Shown: one piece after another, positions 1 to 8,237 of the stretch
Numbering within the stretch: position 1 is the first letter of the stretch
Layout of the letters: every line of letters begins with the position of its first letter
DNA from: Crocinitomicaceae bacterium
GTDB taxonomy: Bacteria; Bacteroidota; Bacteroidia; Flavobacteriales_D; Crocinitomicaceae
Direction of reading: 5' to 3'
Assembly: GCA_022447585.1 (NCBI GenBank)
Contig: JAKVAR010000029.1
Coordinates: forward strand, 62,001 to 126,000
Length of the DNA stretch: 64,000 bases
Program-made: the position numbers and the translations under genes
Notes under the pieces: model-generated
What the model was told of the DNA's origin: nothing
Database searches by the model: none
The model's input: the letters and a program-made list of their open reading frames with translations, nothing else

Positions 1-96
1 TTCCTTATAACGAACACGTTTCTCACTGATACTCAGATATTCTTCAATAGTATCGATCCTCTTTCGTATGTCTTTTATTTGATCTTGATTTATCAT
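1..96 (-). CDS. prfB: Peptide chain release factor 2, N-terminal fragment
   Basis: This is the first 32 codons of a gene running off the left edge on the minus strand, starting at the ATG at 94-96. The peptide begins MINQDQIKDIRKRID and continues with EEYLSISEKR, the N-terminal helix typical of Bacteroidota RF2, which terminates translation at UGA and UAA. The GGQ and SPF motifs lie outside the window. The E. coli-type programmed frameshift (CTT TGA after the Tyr-Leu of this helix) is absent: codons 20-22 read TAT CTG AGT without a stop. The gene diverges from gcvH. Identification rests on 32 residues only. Confidence 0.7.
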   Translation of the reverse strand, partial: MINQDQIKDIRKRIDTIEEYLSISEKRVRYKE

Positions 97-177
97 GAAC
101 AACAAACTTAGTTAAAAAGATTACAAAATTGTTTAGAACTAAACTGTAAAAGGGCATTACGGAGTAAGTAAAAGTTT

Positions 178-185
178 TAAATTTG
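178..185 (+). promoter_or_regulatory. Putative -7 box of gcvH
   Basis: TAAATTTG matches the Bacteroidota -7 consensus TAnnTTTG and ends 22 bases before the gcvH ATG. No clear -33 TTG is seen at the usual distance. Confidence 0.5.
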
Positions 186-207
186 TTAGACTTTAAAAAA
201 TTATAAA

Positions 208-585
208 ATGAATATTCCAGAAAACTTAAAATATACAAAGGATCACGAATGGGTCAGTATTGAAGGAGATGTAGCAACTGTAGGTATTACTGAATTTGCT
301 CAAAGTGAGTTAGGAGACATTGTTTATGTTGAGATTGAAACTGAAGGTGAATCATTAGATATCGAAGAAGTATTCGGTTCTGTAGAAGCTGTAAAAACTG
401 TTTCTGACTTATTTATGCCATTAACGGGAGAAGTTCTTGAATTTAACGAATCATTAGAATCTAGTCCTGAGACGGTAAACGCTGACGCATACGGAGAAGG
501 TTGGATGATTAAGATTAAAATATCAAATCCAGAAGAGGTGGCTAACTTACTAGATGCCGAAGCCTACAGCGCATTGATTGGATAA
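208..585 (+). CDS. gcvH: Glycine cleavage system H protein
   Basis: The 125-residue protein is full length for GcvH, the lipoyl carrier that shuttles the aminomethyl group between the P, T and L proteins of the cytoplasmic glycine cleavage system. It opens with the family pattern KYTKDHEWV, has GDIVYVE near residue 36, and the lipoyl-attachment region [11 protein letters not shown] places the modified lysine at K63. The C-terminal GEGWMIKIK is also typical. It heads a run of three plus-strand genes with a VanZ-like gene 10 bp downstream and a TonB protein after that, a conserved order in Flavobacteriales. Confidence 0.97.
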   Translation: MNIPENLKYTKDHEWVSIEGDVATVGITEFAQSELGDIVYVEIETEGESLDIEEVFGSVEAVKTVSDLFMPLTGEVLEFNESLESSPETVNADAYGEGWMIKIKISNPEEVANLLDAEAYSALIG

Positions 586-595
586 TCCTTAAACG

Positions 596-973
596 TTGAG
601 TCTTAGAATCTTTCTTTTAGGTTTTGTTTGGATTGGAGCAATGATTTTATTGTTCTTGACTCCAATTCAGGATGAAGACAACCTTTTTTTTGGTTGTATC
701 CCTGCTAGATCTATAGTGCACTTCGCTCTCTTTTGGGGCTTTGTTCATATCTGGATAGGAACCTTAAAGAAACAGCTAAAGAATGAAACAATTAGAAGGA
801 AAGCCTTTTTAATCACGTTCGTTTCAGCGGTTGCACTCGCGTTATTATCAGAAGCTATAATGCTAATGCTCGGTATATCCGATTCTTTTAGTTTTTGGAA
901 TTTAATATTTGATCTGTTAGGATCATGTTTAGGAATTATTACATTTCGTCTACTATACACATCATGTTATTGA
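596..973 (+). CDS. VanZ-like family membrane protein
   Basis: This 125-residue membrane protein has about four hydrophobic segments. The pattern ARSIVHFALFWGF near residue 38, then a polar SEA segment and a final NLIFDLLGSCLG, matches the VanZ-like family (HF near the second helix, D...N/G in the last). Its role is unknown; VanZ itself affects teicoplanin resistance. It begins with TTG 10 bp after gcvH, which keeps it in the probable operon; an ATG at codon 16 would cut into the first membrane segment. The conserved linkage with gcvH and a TonB gene supports the call. Confidence 0.8.
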   Translation: MSLRIFLLGFVWIGAMILLFLTPIQDEDNLFFGCIPARSIVHFALFWGFVHIWIGTLKKQLKNETIRRKAFLITFVSAVALALLSEAIMLMLGISDSFSFWNLIFDLLGSCLGIITFRLLYTSCY

Positions 974-988
974 GTTTATGGTATACAA

Positions 989-1014
989 TTTGTTAGTATA
1001 AATTCATATATTTA
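989..1014 (+). promoter_or_regulatory. Putative promoter of the TonB gene
   Basis: TTTG at 989-992 and TATATTTA at 1007-1014 resemble the Bacteroidota -33 and -7 boxes with 17 bp between TTG and the TA. They lie just before the ATG at 1037, so this gene may have its own promoter in addition to read-through from gcvH. Confidence 0.45.
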
Positions 1015-1036
1015 CAACATAATTTGGCTAATTATT

Positions 1037-1696
1037 ATGGAATTAAAGAAAAGTGAACAAGCAAACATCGAGAAACTACGCGTTCCAATTACGCTAATGG
1101 GTTTATTGTTTGTAGGTAGTGTGGTACTAGCTTCTTTCTCATATCAGGAAGGGAAAGTACGTGAAATAAAAGCAGGAGTTCAAGAGAACGTTGCAGATGT
1201 ACAATTTATGCAAGATGCTCAAGAACAAGATGCTCCCCCACCCCCACCTGCAGTAGACGCTCCACCTCCCGTGACTGAAGAAATCGTGGAAGAGGAAAAT
1301 ACTGAAGTTGAGCCAACTCCAGTTGTTCAAACTCCGCCGCCAGTTGATATTGGACCGGTTGAAGAAGTTGTTGTTGAAGAAGAAATTATCGATTTCCCTG
1401 ATGTTGAAGCAGGTTTCCCTGGGGGGGCTGCAGCAATGCAAAAGTGGATTGGTGAAAACGTTCAATATCCACAAACTGCTATTGAAATGAATGAGCAAGG
1501 TAGAGTTTATCTTTCATTCGTTGTGGAGGCAGATGGATCTATTGGAGGAATTCAAGTTGAGAGAGGCGTAAGTACTGATTTAGATAGAGAAGCAAAAAGA
1601 CTTTTACGTAAAATGCCTAAATGGACAGCTGGTGAAGCTGGCGGACGTAAAGTAAGAACTAGATGTAGACTTCCTATCAACTTTACGTTGAACTAG
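1037..1696 (+). CDS. TonB family energy transducer
   Basis: The 219-residue protein has the classic TonB layout: a short cytoplasmic start, one membrane helix at about residues 16-35, a periplasmic linker rich in Pro, Glu and Val (about 60-120, with PPPPP and PPPV runs), and a C-terminal TonB domain from about FPGGAAAMQKWIGENV to the end (LPINFTLN). It should transmit proton-motive force from ExbB/ExbD to outer-membrane TonB-dependent receptors. A rho-independent terminator follows at once. Remnants of a second copy of its C-terminal domain lie downstream. Confidence 0.93.
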   Translation: MELKKSEQANIEKLRVPITLMGLLFVGSVVLASFSYQEGKVREIKAGVQENVADVQFMQDAQEQDAPPPPPAVDAPPPVTEEIVEEENTEVEPTPVVQTPPPVDIGPVEEVVVEEEIIDFPDVEAGFPGGAAAMQKWIGENVQYPQTAIEMNEQGRVYLSFVVEADGSIGGIQVERGVSTDLDREAKRLLRKMPKWTAGEAGGRKVRTRCRLPINFTLN

Positions 1697-1713
1697 GAAT
1701 CTGATACGATATT

Positions 1714-1746
1714 AAAAACCGTGAATTAGTTCACGGTTTTTTTTTG
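1714..1746 (+). terminator. Rho-independent terminator after the TonB gene
   Basis: Stem AAAACCGTGAA (1715-1725) pairs with TTCACGGTTTT (1730-1740) around a TTAG loop, followed by a run of T. Confidence 0.9.
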
Positions 1747-1838
1747 CTCTAAACTTTGATATATGGTTTGTTTTAACCTATGTCATTAGAACTAATGCAA
1801 ATAAATCACTATCGTTATGAGCACTAAAAGTTATACAG

Positions 1839-2060
1839 CCAGTAGTGCAATTTCCCGATATTGATACACAATCTTAAGTGGAATTACAGCAATGAAAAGA
1901 TGGATGAATCTCTAACACTGAAATAGAACGCCTTGTGAATGCAGATTTAAATAGAGAAGCTAAGCGACTAATTCAGAACATACCGAAATGATTAGAGGGT
2001 GAAGCTAAAGACCTTTCAGTAAAATAAAGATGTAAATTACCAACCAACTTTGAATTGAAT
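1839..2060 (+). pseudogene. Decayed copy of the TonB C-terminal domain
   Basis: Translation in shifting frames recovers VVQFPDIDT, then GITAMKRWMN, then ADLNREAKRLIQNIPK, EGEAKDLSVK and RCKLPTNFELN. These line up in order with IIDFPDVEA, GGAAAMQKWIG, TDLDREAKRLLRKMPK, AGEAGGRKVR and RCRLPINFTLN of the intact TonB protein just upstream. The stretch between WM(N) and the ADLNREAK block is largely deleted, there is at least one frameshift, and stops replace Trp after MPK/IPK (TGG to TGA) and another codon before RCKLP. It is a dead duplicate in the same orientation, ending just before a terminator hairpin. Confidence 0.85.
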
Positions 2061-2080
2061 TCCTTGGAAGTAAATCCCCC

Positions 2081-2117
2081 AAAAAAGCCGCCCATTAAAA
2101 TGCGCGGCTTTTTTTTA
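2081..2117. terminator. Bidirectional terminator
   Basis: AAAAAAGCCGC (2081-2091) pairs with GCGGCTTTTTT (about 2104-2114), with T runs in both directions. It separates the pseudogene from the end of the minus-strand gene starting at 3790 and can serve both strands. Confidence 0.85.
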
Positions 2118-2134
2118 TTTATGTATTTTAATAA

Positions 2135-3790
2135 CTACTTCTCAATGGCAAACCTCAATACATGCTGCTTTCCATTACCTTCATTAATGACTAAGAAGTA
2201 AATTCCTTCTGATAACTTTGACACATCAAAACTATTCGTGTTTACATTAAATTCTTCCATCATCCTTCCATCATATGTTAAAACTGAAACTTTCTTCACA
2301 TCTAACAATTCGTCATAACCACTTATACGAAGTACATCTTCAACTGGTATTGGATAAATAAACAATTCATCCGAAGTCATCTCATCAACCCCAACAAAAG
2401 GATCAATAAACACACAAGATGAAGTCACGGAACACGACCCATTTGTTACCACAACCGAATAATTCCCTGAAGTAAGCGGGACAAAAGATTGACTTGTTGC
2501 TCCAACCACTTCAGCATTGCCATTGTCACAATCTAACCATTGATATAAAGCTGCACTCTGCGTTGCAATAAGCGAATTTCCAACCAAGCTCACCTGATCA
2601 TTGATTGGAGGCTCTACAATTAAAGTAAGATCAACTGTTGAGTCGCATCCGTTAACAGATTGAAAGACTTCTGTATTCAATCCGGCATTCGTATTATCTA
2701 ATATTTGCGATCCAAAAACAAGTGTCTGATCATTACAAATAGTTGCAGCTTGAGAAGTTTGGTCTGTTGGATTCACTGTCAATGTCAAATTAACAGTAGA
2801 ATCACATCCGTGAACAGATTGAAAAACTTCAGTATTCAACCCAGCATTAGTACCATCCAAAGTTTGAGTGCCAAAAATTAAAGTCTGATTACTACAAATA
2901 GTAGCCACATCTGAAACATTATAAGTCGGATTTATCGTTACAGAAAAAGAAGTCGTTCCTTGCGAATAAGTATAATTCACTAGATAAACGCCTGGCGTAG
3001 AATTAGCAACATTTATTACTCCTGAAACTGAATTAATATCCAAACCGACTGGAGCAGAAAAGACCCCCCCAGTTTCTCCAGTTTGCACAGGTACTTGATC
3101 AGATGAATTCGAACAGAACGGGGTCCCAGGATAACTTATTGCCGTTGGTAAACCCTCTGTTAAAGTAAGAAATGCTGTAGCCGAACTTTCATCACCACCT
3201 GTACCTCCTGTGCCATCAACAGCTAAACCAATCCCGTAAAGGGTTACATCCCCAGTTCCGGCATTTGGTGCAGTCCAAGACACTTCGAACACACCTGTTA
3301 AACTTCCCCCAGAATGTTCCATATAATCTCTACCTGACACTTGAACAACCTGAGTTGAAGGCGTGATAACACTACTCATGCTCCCGGCATTTGCATTAGC
3401 AGTTGTTAAAGCAACAGACTGAGAACCATATGACGCAGGAGTCCCAGAACCAGCAGTAACAGTTGTACGGATTGTATAGGATTGACCACTGGTATAACTT
3501 GTTACCGCTGCACCGCCTCCATCAATCAGCTGAATTAATGTTGTAGGAGAGTAAGAACCTCCACCATGGCAGCCAGCACAAGTGCCCGAAGCAATTGGAC
3601 TACCAGTTCGATCACCAAGTCCAGAAGCCCCAGCACCACCGCTCCGTGGAGGTGTCGGACTATACTTACAAACCTCGGGGACAGAACCAATGCTTGAAAG
3701 GTTCATCGACAAAAGGCCCAATGAACAAAAAGCAATAAAAACTCCTAAAATGTACTTCAATTTTCTCAAACTATTCATAATAAATTCCAT
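2135..3790 (-). CDS. T9SS-exported protein with CxxCH and choice-of-anchor V-like domain
   Basis: The 551-residue protein has an N-terminal signal/membrane segment (about 10-30), then SGTCAGCHGGGSYSP at residues 69-82 and a beta-rich domain resembling the choice-of-anchor V (reelin-like) family often found with CAGCH in Bacteroidota. Two tandem repeats of about 50 residues follow, each with ATIC..QTL.FG...D.TNAGLNTEVFQSV.GCDSTV. The C-terminus (DELFIYPIPVEDVLRISG ... GIYFLVI) is a T9SS sorting domain, so it is probably secreted or surface-attached. CAGCH could bind c-type heme or a metal, but this is untested. The ATG overlaps the stop of the upstream aldehyde dehydrogenase gene by one base (TAATG); an ATG at codon 5 (3778) is equally good. 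Confidence 0.8.
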   Translation of the reverse strand: MEFIMNSLRKLKYILGVFIAFCSLGLLSMNLSSIGSVPEVCKYSPTPPRSGGAGASGLGDRTGSPIASGTCAGCHGGGSYSPTTLIQLIDGGGAAVTSYTSGQSYTIRTTVTAGSGTPASYGSQSVALTTANANAGSMSSVITPSTQVVQVSGRDYMEHSGGSLTGVFEVSWTAPNAGTGDVTLYGIGLAVDGTGGTGGDESSATAFLTLTEGLPTAISYPGTPFCSNSSDQVPVQTGETGGVFSAPVGLDINSVSGVINVANSTPGVYLVNYTYSQGTTSFSVTINPTYNVSDVATICSNQTLIFGTQTLDGTNAGLNTEVFQSVHGCDSTVNLTLTVNPTDQTSQAATICNDQTLVFGSQILDNTNAGLNTEVFQSVNGCDSTVDLTLIVEPPINDQVSLVGNSLIATQSAALYQWLDCDNGNAEVVGATSQSFVPLTSGNYSVVVTNGSCSVTSSCVFIDPFVGVDEMTSDELFIYPIPVEDVLRISGYDELLDVKKVSVLTYDGRMMEEFNVNTNSFDVSKLSEGIYFLVINEGNGKQHVLRFAIEK

Positions 3791-4671
3791 TAATAAGAAG
3801 ATGATGCTCCTCCAATATTTTCAATCGGATGCCAAGTAGTTTTCACCTCTTGACAATCAGCAATCATGTATAAATCGTGTGCGTCAGTATTCATCCAATC
3901 TTTGTCGTAAGTATGAATACGTTTTAAATTTAACGACGAGCTTTCTTTCAACTCTTTCATTACATCTCTATCATTTCCACTATAAACCATTGCATTTACG
4001 TCCATATGCGTTGTCAATGGCTTTATCATTTCATCCAGTGATCCGGTCAACAGATTCACCACTCCACCAGGAACGTCCGAAGAATTTAATACTTCCGCAA
4101 ACGTTACAGCACTTAAGGGCAATTCTTCCGCAGAAAGCACAACACATGTATTTCCTCCTGCGATGACAGGGGCTACTAGAGAAACGAGCCCAATCAAAGC
4201 GCTTTTTTGGTCCGCTATTACACCTACAACACCCATAGCCTCGGTAACTGAAAAGTTAAAGTGAGATGATGCCACCGGATTGACAGCCCCTAAAATTTGA
4301 GCATATTTATCGCACCATCCAGCATAATAAATCAATCTATCTATCGAAAGATCAACTTCCTTTTCTGCCTGAGCTTTAGTACTTCCTTGAAAAGTAAGCT
4401 CTTCTACAAATTGAGACTTACGCCCTTCAAGCATTTCTGCAATTCTATATAATATTTGCCCTCTATTAAATGCAGGGCGTTCAGACCATCCTCCAAATGC
4501 CTTTCTAGCCGCAACAACAGAGTTACGAACATCTTTTCTTGAAGATTGACAAATATTCCCTAATTGCTCCCCTTTCTTATTCAAAGGTGTATAGTATCTC
4601 CCAGATTCAGTTCTAGGGAATTTTCCACCGATATATATCTTATATGTTTTTAAAACTTCCAATCTCTCCAT
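3790..4671 (-). CDS. Truncated aldehyde dehydrogenase-like protein (no catalytic domain)
   Basis: The 293-residue protein is related to the N-terminal and NAD-binding part of aldehyde dehydrogenases (IGGKFPRTESGR at the start, AMGVVGVIADQKS and APVIAGGNTCVVLSAEE in the middle), where the neighbour has QITPWNFP and APALAAGNTVVLKPAE. It lacks the LELGGK glutamate motif and the catalytic cysteine region, and ends where the catalytic domain should begin. The reading frame is clean, so it looks maintained rather than decayed. It starts 2 bp after the full-length paralogue. The pair resembles a split version of ALDH16, whose second aldehyde dehydrogenase domain is incomplete. A structural or regulatory partner role is an inference. 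Confidence 0.85.
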   Translation of the reverse strand: MERLEVLKTYKIYIGGKFPRTESGRYYTPLNKKGEQLGNICQSSRKDVRNSVVAARKAFGGWSERPAFNRGQILYRIAEMLEGRKSQFVEELTFQGSTKAQAEKEVDLSIDRLIYYAGWCDKYAQILGAVNPVASSHFNFSVTEAMGVVGVIADQKSALIGLVSLVAPVIAGGNTCVVLSAEELPLSAVTFAEVLNSSDVPGGVVNLLTGSLDEMIKPLTTHMDVNAMVYSGNDRDVMKELKESSSLNLKRIHTYDKDWMNTDAHDLYMIADCQEVKTTWHPIENIGGASSSY

Positions 4672-4673
4672 GA

Positions 4674-6143
4674 TTACTTTAAATTAACATAAGCACTTAA
4701 ACCGTGAAGTCCACCCTCACGACCAAAACCACTCTCCTTATAACCTCCAAATGGAGAAGTTGGATCGAACTTATTATAAGTATTAGCCCAAACTACTCCC
4801 GCTCTTAACTTCGTTGAAAGGTTAAAGATTCTAGAACCTTTATCTGTCCATATTCCAGCAGCTAAACCATAAGGCGAGTTATTCGCTTTTTGAATCACTT
4901 CATCGACGGTTCTAAATGTTTGAACCGTCAAAACTGGACCGAAAATCTCCTCTTGAGTAATCCTATGAGATTGAGCGACATCTGTGAAGATAGTGGGTGC
5001 ACAATAATATCCTTTTGAAGGTAATTTACAAGAACCCTGGTGAATCTGAGCACCTTCTTCTTCACCAATCTTAATATAGTCATTAATCGTTTTCAATTGC
5101 TCTTTCGAGTTAATTGCACCTATATCAGTATTCTTATCTAGAGGATTACCAACAATCAGGTTATCCATTCTACGTTTCAATTTCTTAATCACGACATCCG
5201 CAATACCCTCTTGAACAAACAATCTTGATCCAGCACAACAAACATGCCCCTGATTAAAAAATATCCCATTGACAATCCCTTCAATAGCTTGATCAATTGG
5301 AGCATCATCTAAAATAATATTAGCTGACTTACCTCCCAATTCTAGCGTTACTTTTTTATCTGTTCCTGCAATTGATTCCTGAATGATTTTTCCAACTGTT
5401 GTTGAACCCGTAAAGGCTATTTTATTGACATCATTATGATTCACAAGAGCTGCACCCGTATCCCCATAACCAGTAACAATATTTACAACGCCATCTGGCA
5501 ACCCTGAATCTTTAATAATCTCTGCTAATTTCAATGCAGTTAACGGAGTAGTTTCAGCAGGTTTTAGAACCACAGTATTACCTGCTGCCAATGCTGGTGC
5601 AATTTTCCATGCAGCCATCAATAAAGGGAAATTCCAAGGTGTAATCTGACCTACAACACCTAAAGGCTCAACTTTTCTATTCGGAAATGCATATTCCATT
5701 TTATCTGCCCAACCAGCATAATAAAAGAAGTGATTGCAAGCTAAAGGAATATCAACATCTCTAGACTCAGTAATAACCTTACCAGAATCTAACGTTTCAA
5801 TAACCGCTAATTCTCTTGCGCGTTCTTGCATCAATCGCGCAATTCTATAAATGTATTTAGAGCGTTCGGAAGGAGAAACCTTAGACCAAACGTTTTTATA
5901 GGCTTTTCTCGCAGCTTTAACTGCTTTATCTACATCCTTAGCATTACCATAAGCTACTTCAGAAATCTTTTCTTCATTAGCTGGATTATATGTATCAAAA
6001 TATTTACCAGATGAAGGCCTCACAAACTTCCCGTCGATAAATAAATCGTATTTCTTTTGAATATTCACATGAGAAGTCCCCTCTAAAGCAGGAGCATAAT
6101 CCCATGAAAAATCGTTATTCAAATCGCTTTTTCTCATCGCCAT
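4674..6143 (-). CDS. Aldehyde dehydrogenase family protein
   Basis: This 489-residue protein is full length for an NAD(P)-dependent aldehyde dehydrogenase. Visible are the coenzyme-binding TPWNFP (N171) and AAGNTVVLKPAE, FTGSTTVGK near 244-252, the general base E268 in VTLELGGK, and the catalytic cysteine in QGHVCCAGSR (C302). EEIFGPVL and SPFGGYKESGFGRE are near the C-terminus. It follows deoC by 2 bp and precedes the truncated paralogue by 2 bp. The context suggests oxidation of acetaldehyde, a DeoC product, to acetate, but the substrate is inferred. Confidence 0.93.
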   Translation of the reverse strand: MAMRKSDLNNDFSWDYAPALEGTSHVNIQKKYDLFIDGKFVRPSSGKYFDTYNPANEEKISEVAYGNAKDVDKAVKAARKAYKNVWSKVSPSERSKYIYRIARLMQERARELAVIETLDSGKVITESRDVDIPLACNHFFYYAGWADKMEYAFPNRKVEPLGVVGQITPWNFPLLMAAWKIAPALAAGNTVVLKPAETTPLTALKLAEIIKDSGLPDGVVNIVTGYGDTGAALVNHNDVNKIAFTGSTTVGKIIQESIAGTDKKVTLELGGKSANIILDDAPIDQAIEGIVNGIFFNQGHVCCAGSRLFVQEGIADVVIKKLKRRMDNLIVGNPLDKNTDIGAINSKEQLKTINDYIKIGEEEGAQIHQGSCKLPSKGYYCAPTIFTDVAQSHRITQEEIFGPVLTVQTFRTVDEVIQKANNSPYGLAAGIWTDKGSRIFNLSTKLRAGVVWANTYNKFDPTSPFGGYKESGFGREGGLHGLSAYVNLK

Positions 6144-6145
6144 AA

Positions 6146-7072
6146 TTAATCTATTGAAAAGTAATTAGAAGATTGATAAAACCCAGTCTCCGCTTTCATA
6201 ATTTGCATTAACACATCATTTGCTAAACTACTCGCCCCAAATCGGAACCATTTGTTGTTTAACCATTCCATGCCTAAAACTTCTTTAACCATTACTAAAT
6301 TATTTAATGCCAATTTAGCGTTTGAAATTCCACCGGCCGGCTTCATTCCAACTTTAACACCTGTCTTATCCATGAAATCTCGAATCGCCTCTAACATAAC
6401 ATAAGTTACTTGCATTGTTGCCGCTGGTTGAATCTTACCCGTTGAGGTCTTTATAAAGTCAGCTCCCGCATACATTGCAATATCGCTAGCTCTTCGAACG
6501 TTGTCTAGCGTAACTAATTCTCCAGTTTCTAAAATCACTTTTAGTCTGGCCTTTCCACAAACTTCTTTAATCGACGCGATCTCATCAAAGACGTAGTTAT
6601 AATCTCCTGAAAGAAACTTCCCTCTTGAAATCACCATATCTATTTCATCAGCCCCATGATCTACTGCAAACTTAGTGTCCATAATTTTAACCTCTAAAGG
6701 AGCTTGACCACTCGGAAACGCAGTCGAGACAGACGCTACTTTAACTCCTGAACCATCTACTGCCTTTTTTGCCACCGCTACCATAGCAGGGTAGACACAG
6801 ACAGCTGCAACATTTGGTAATCCAGGAAGAACATCATGAAGATGTTGCGCTTTATAACACATTTGCTTGACTTTACCCAGAGTATCTTTTCCTTCCAAAG
6901 TTGTCAAGTCAATCATACTTAAAGCCATACGCAAACCTTGTTGCTTCGTTTCTTTTTTGATGCTTCTTTTTTGAAATTTAGCAACCCTTTCTTCTACACC
7001 TACCTTGTCAATCCTAGGAGATGCAGTAAAGTCGGGTAGCACGAATTTATTCGCACTGTTTTTGTTATTCAT
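6146..7072 (-). CDS. deoC: Deoxyribose-phosphate aldolase
   Basis: DeoC cleaves 2-deoxyribose 5-phosphate to glyceraldehyde 3-phosphate and acetaldehyde in nucleoside catabolism. The 308-residue protein shows the key residues of the class I aldolase: D145 in GADEIDMVI, the Schiff-base lysine K208 in ADFIKTSTGK, and K244 in GMKPAGGIS. It has about 45 extra N-terminal residues compared with E. coli DeoC, as in the larger eukaryote-like DERA group. It is the first gene of a tightly packed minus-strand operon with two aldehyde dehydrogenase genes. Confidence 0.95.
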   Translation of the reverse strand: MNNKNSANKFVLPDFTASPRIDKVGVEERVAKFQKRSIKKETKQQGLRMALSMIDLTTLEGKDTLGKVKQMCYKAQHLHDVLPGLPNVAAVCVYPAMVAVAKKAVDGSGVKVASVSTAFPSGQAPLEVKIMDTKFAVDHGADEIDMVISRGKFLSGDYNYVFDEIASIKEVCGKARLKVILETGELVTLDNVRRASDIAMYAGADFIKTSTGKIQPAATMQVTYVMLEAIRDFMDKTGVKVGMKPAGGISNAKLALNNLVMVKEVLGMEWLNNKWFRFGASSLANDVLMQIMKAETGFYQSSNYFSID

Positions 7073-7157
7073 TGATTATTAGTTTAAATAGCCGAATCTA
7101 TTTCGACCCACGTATCATTTCGTTTGTTACAAACAAATATAGCAACATAAGTCGACA

Positions 7158-7185
7158 CAAAAAAAAAGCCCCAAAAGGGGCTTTT
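7158..7185 (-). terminator. Terminator after the MORN-repeat gene
   Basis: On the minus strand AAAAGCCCC TTTT GGGGCTTTT forms a perfect stem followed by a run of T. It lies 19 bp after the stop of the gene at 7204-8073 and before the deoC start region. Confidence 0.88.
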
Positions 7186-7203
7186 CAGTTTTCTATTGTT
7201 CGA

Positions 7204-8073
7204 TTAAAGCTGTCCATCTGAGTGATACACACCCTTTTTAAATACTTTCACTTTTAAGAGAATTCCATCTGAATCATACTCATACACCTTACCATCCCAA
7301 AGTCTACCATTTCTAAAGTCACCATCTTGCCAAATCTCGTCGTTTTCGTTGTATACTTTGTTGTATCCATTCGCTTCGAACTTAGCACCTTTGGTTCTAG
7401 GATTTACTACTCTTGGAGCAGATTCATTGGAAACACCAGGGTCCACAACATTTATAGTTGGGCTAACCATTTCTTTCACCTCACTCTTTTCAACGGAACC
7501 GTCGGCAGCGTAGAATATCACTTCTTTTATGTCGCCGTTCTCATAATACCTAGTAGCCTTACCTGTTGGAACCCCATTTTGGGCCTCATAAACAAACTCT
7601 AGTTGACCATTCGGATAAGAATACTTCACTGTCCCCTGCTCTTTACCAGTCTCATCATAATTAGCTTCGTACTCAACAACCCCATTCTCATGGAACCTTT
7701 TTAAGGAATCTTTATACTTATTTCTATCGAATGTGCCTACCTCTTTGATTTGTCCATTTGGATAAATCTTCGTATACTGACCACTCGGTCTGTTGTTTCG
7801 ATATTCTCCTTTGAGCTTTGGAGTAATTCCATCATTGTGGTACTTAATCCATACACCATCTTTACGATCGTCTACGTATTCACCTTCCTCTATTTTTCCT
7901 TCAGCTGGAAATCCCGCGGCAGGTCTATCTTTACCATAGTAAATCCACATACCTTGCTTTCTCCCTTCACTGTCCTTTTTATTGGTATCACCACCCTGAT
8001 CACTTGACGCATAGGCCAGCGGCGTAGTAACTAATCCAATAAACGACAAAAATAATATTGTCCTAAATATCAT
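7204..8073 (-). CDS. Exported MORN/YwqK-like repeat protein
   Basis: The 289-residue protein has a signal peptide (MIFRTILFLSFIGLVTTPLAYA) and then repeated units of the type G.W..Y..NG..K..GEY....DG: GMWIYYGK, DGVWIKYHNDG, SGQYTKIYPNGQIKE, FHENGVVEYEANY, GTVKYSYPNGQLEF and GKATRYYENGDIKE. Such repeats are annotated as MORN variants or YwqK-family antitoxin-like. In Bacteroidota these proteins are common exported proteins of unknown role, and a toxin-antitoxin function is not supported here. It is a single gene with its own terminator. Confidence 0.8.
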   Translation of the reverse strand: MIFRTILFLSFIGLVTTPLAYASSDQGGDTNKKDSEGRKQGMWIYYGKDRPAAGFPAEGKIEEGEYVDDRKDGVWIKYHNDGITPKLKGEYRNNRPSGQYTKIYPNGQIKEVGTFDRNKYKDSLKRFHENGVVEYEANYDETGKEQGTVKYSYPNGQLEFVYEAQNGVPTGKATRYYENGDIKEVIFYAADGSVEKSEVKEMVSPTINVVDPGVSNESAPRVVNPRTKGAKFEANGYNKVYNENDEIWQDGDFRNGRLWDGKVYEYDSDGILLKVKVFKKGVYHSDGQL

Positions 8074-8237
8074 CTACAGTTAGTTTATAATGTTTTCGAG
8101 AGTTCACAGTTCCAAACGAAAATAGAAAATCAATGCAGTTATTCAAAATAAAACATCACATTTTCGTCGAATTGGTTAAATTCTTCGACAAATATTTTTT
8201 TTATTCGTTACAAATAAAACTGATTTGATGTCAATAT

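Noticed and set aside
1139..1498. 119-codon minus-strand frame opposite the TonB gene
   Set aside because: It is a shadow of the Pro/Glu-rich linker of TonB.
7204..8073. YwqK-type antitoxin
   Set aside because: The repeat family bears that name in some annotations, but no toxin gene is adjacent and the protein is exported.
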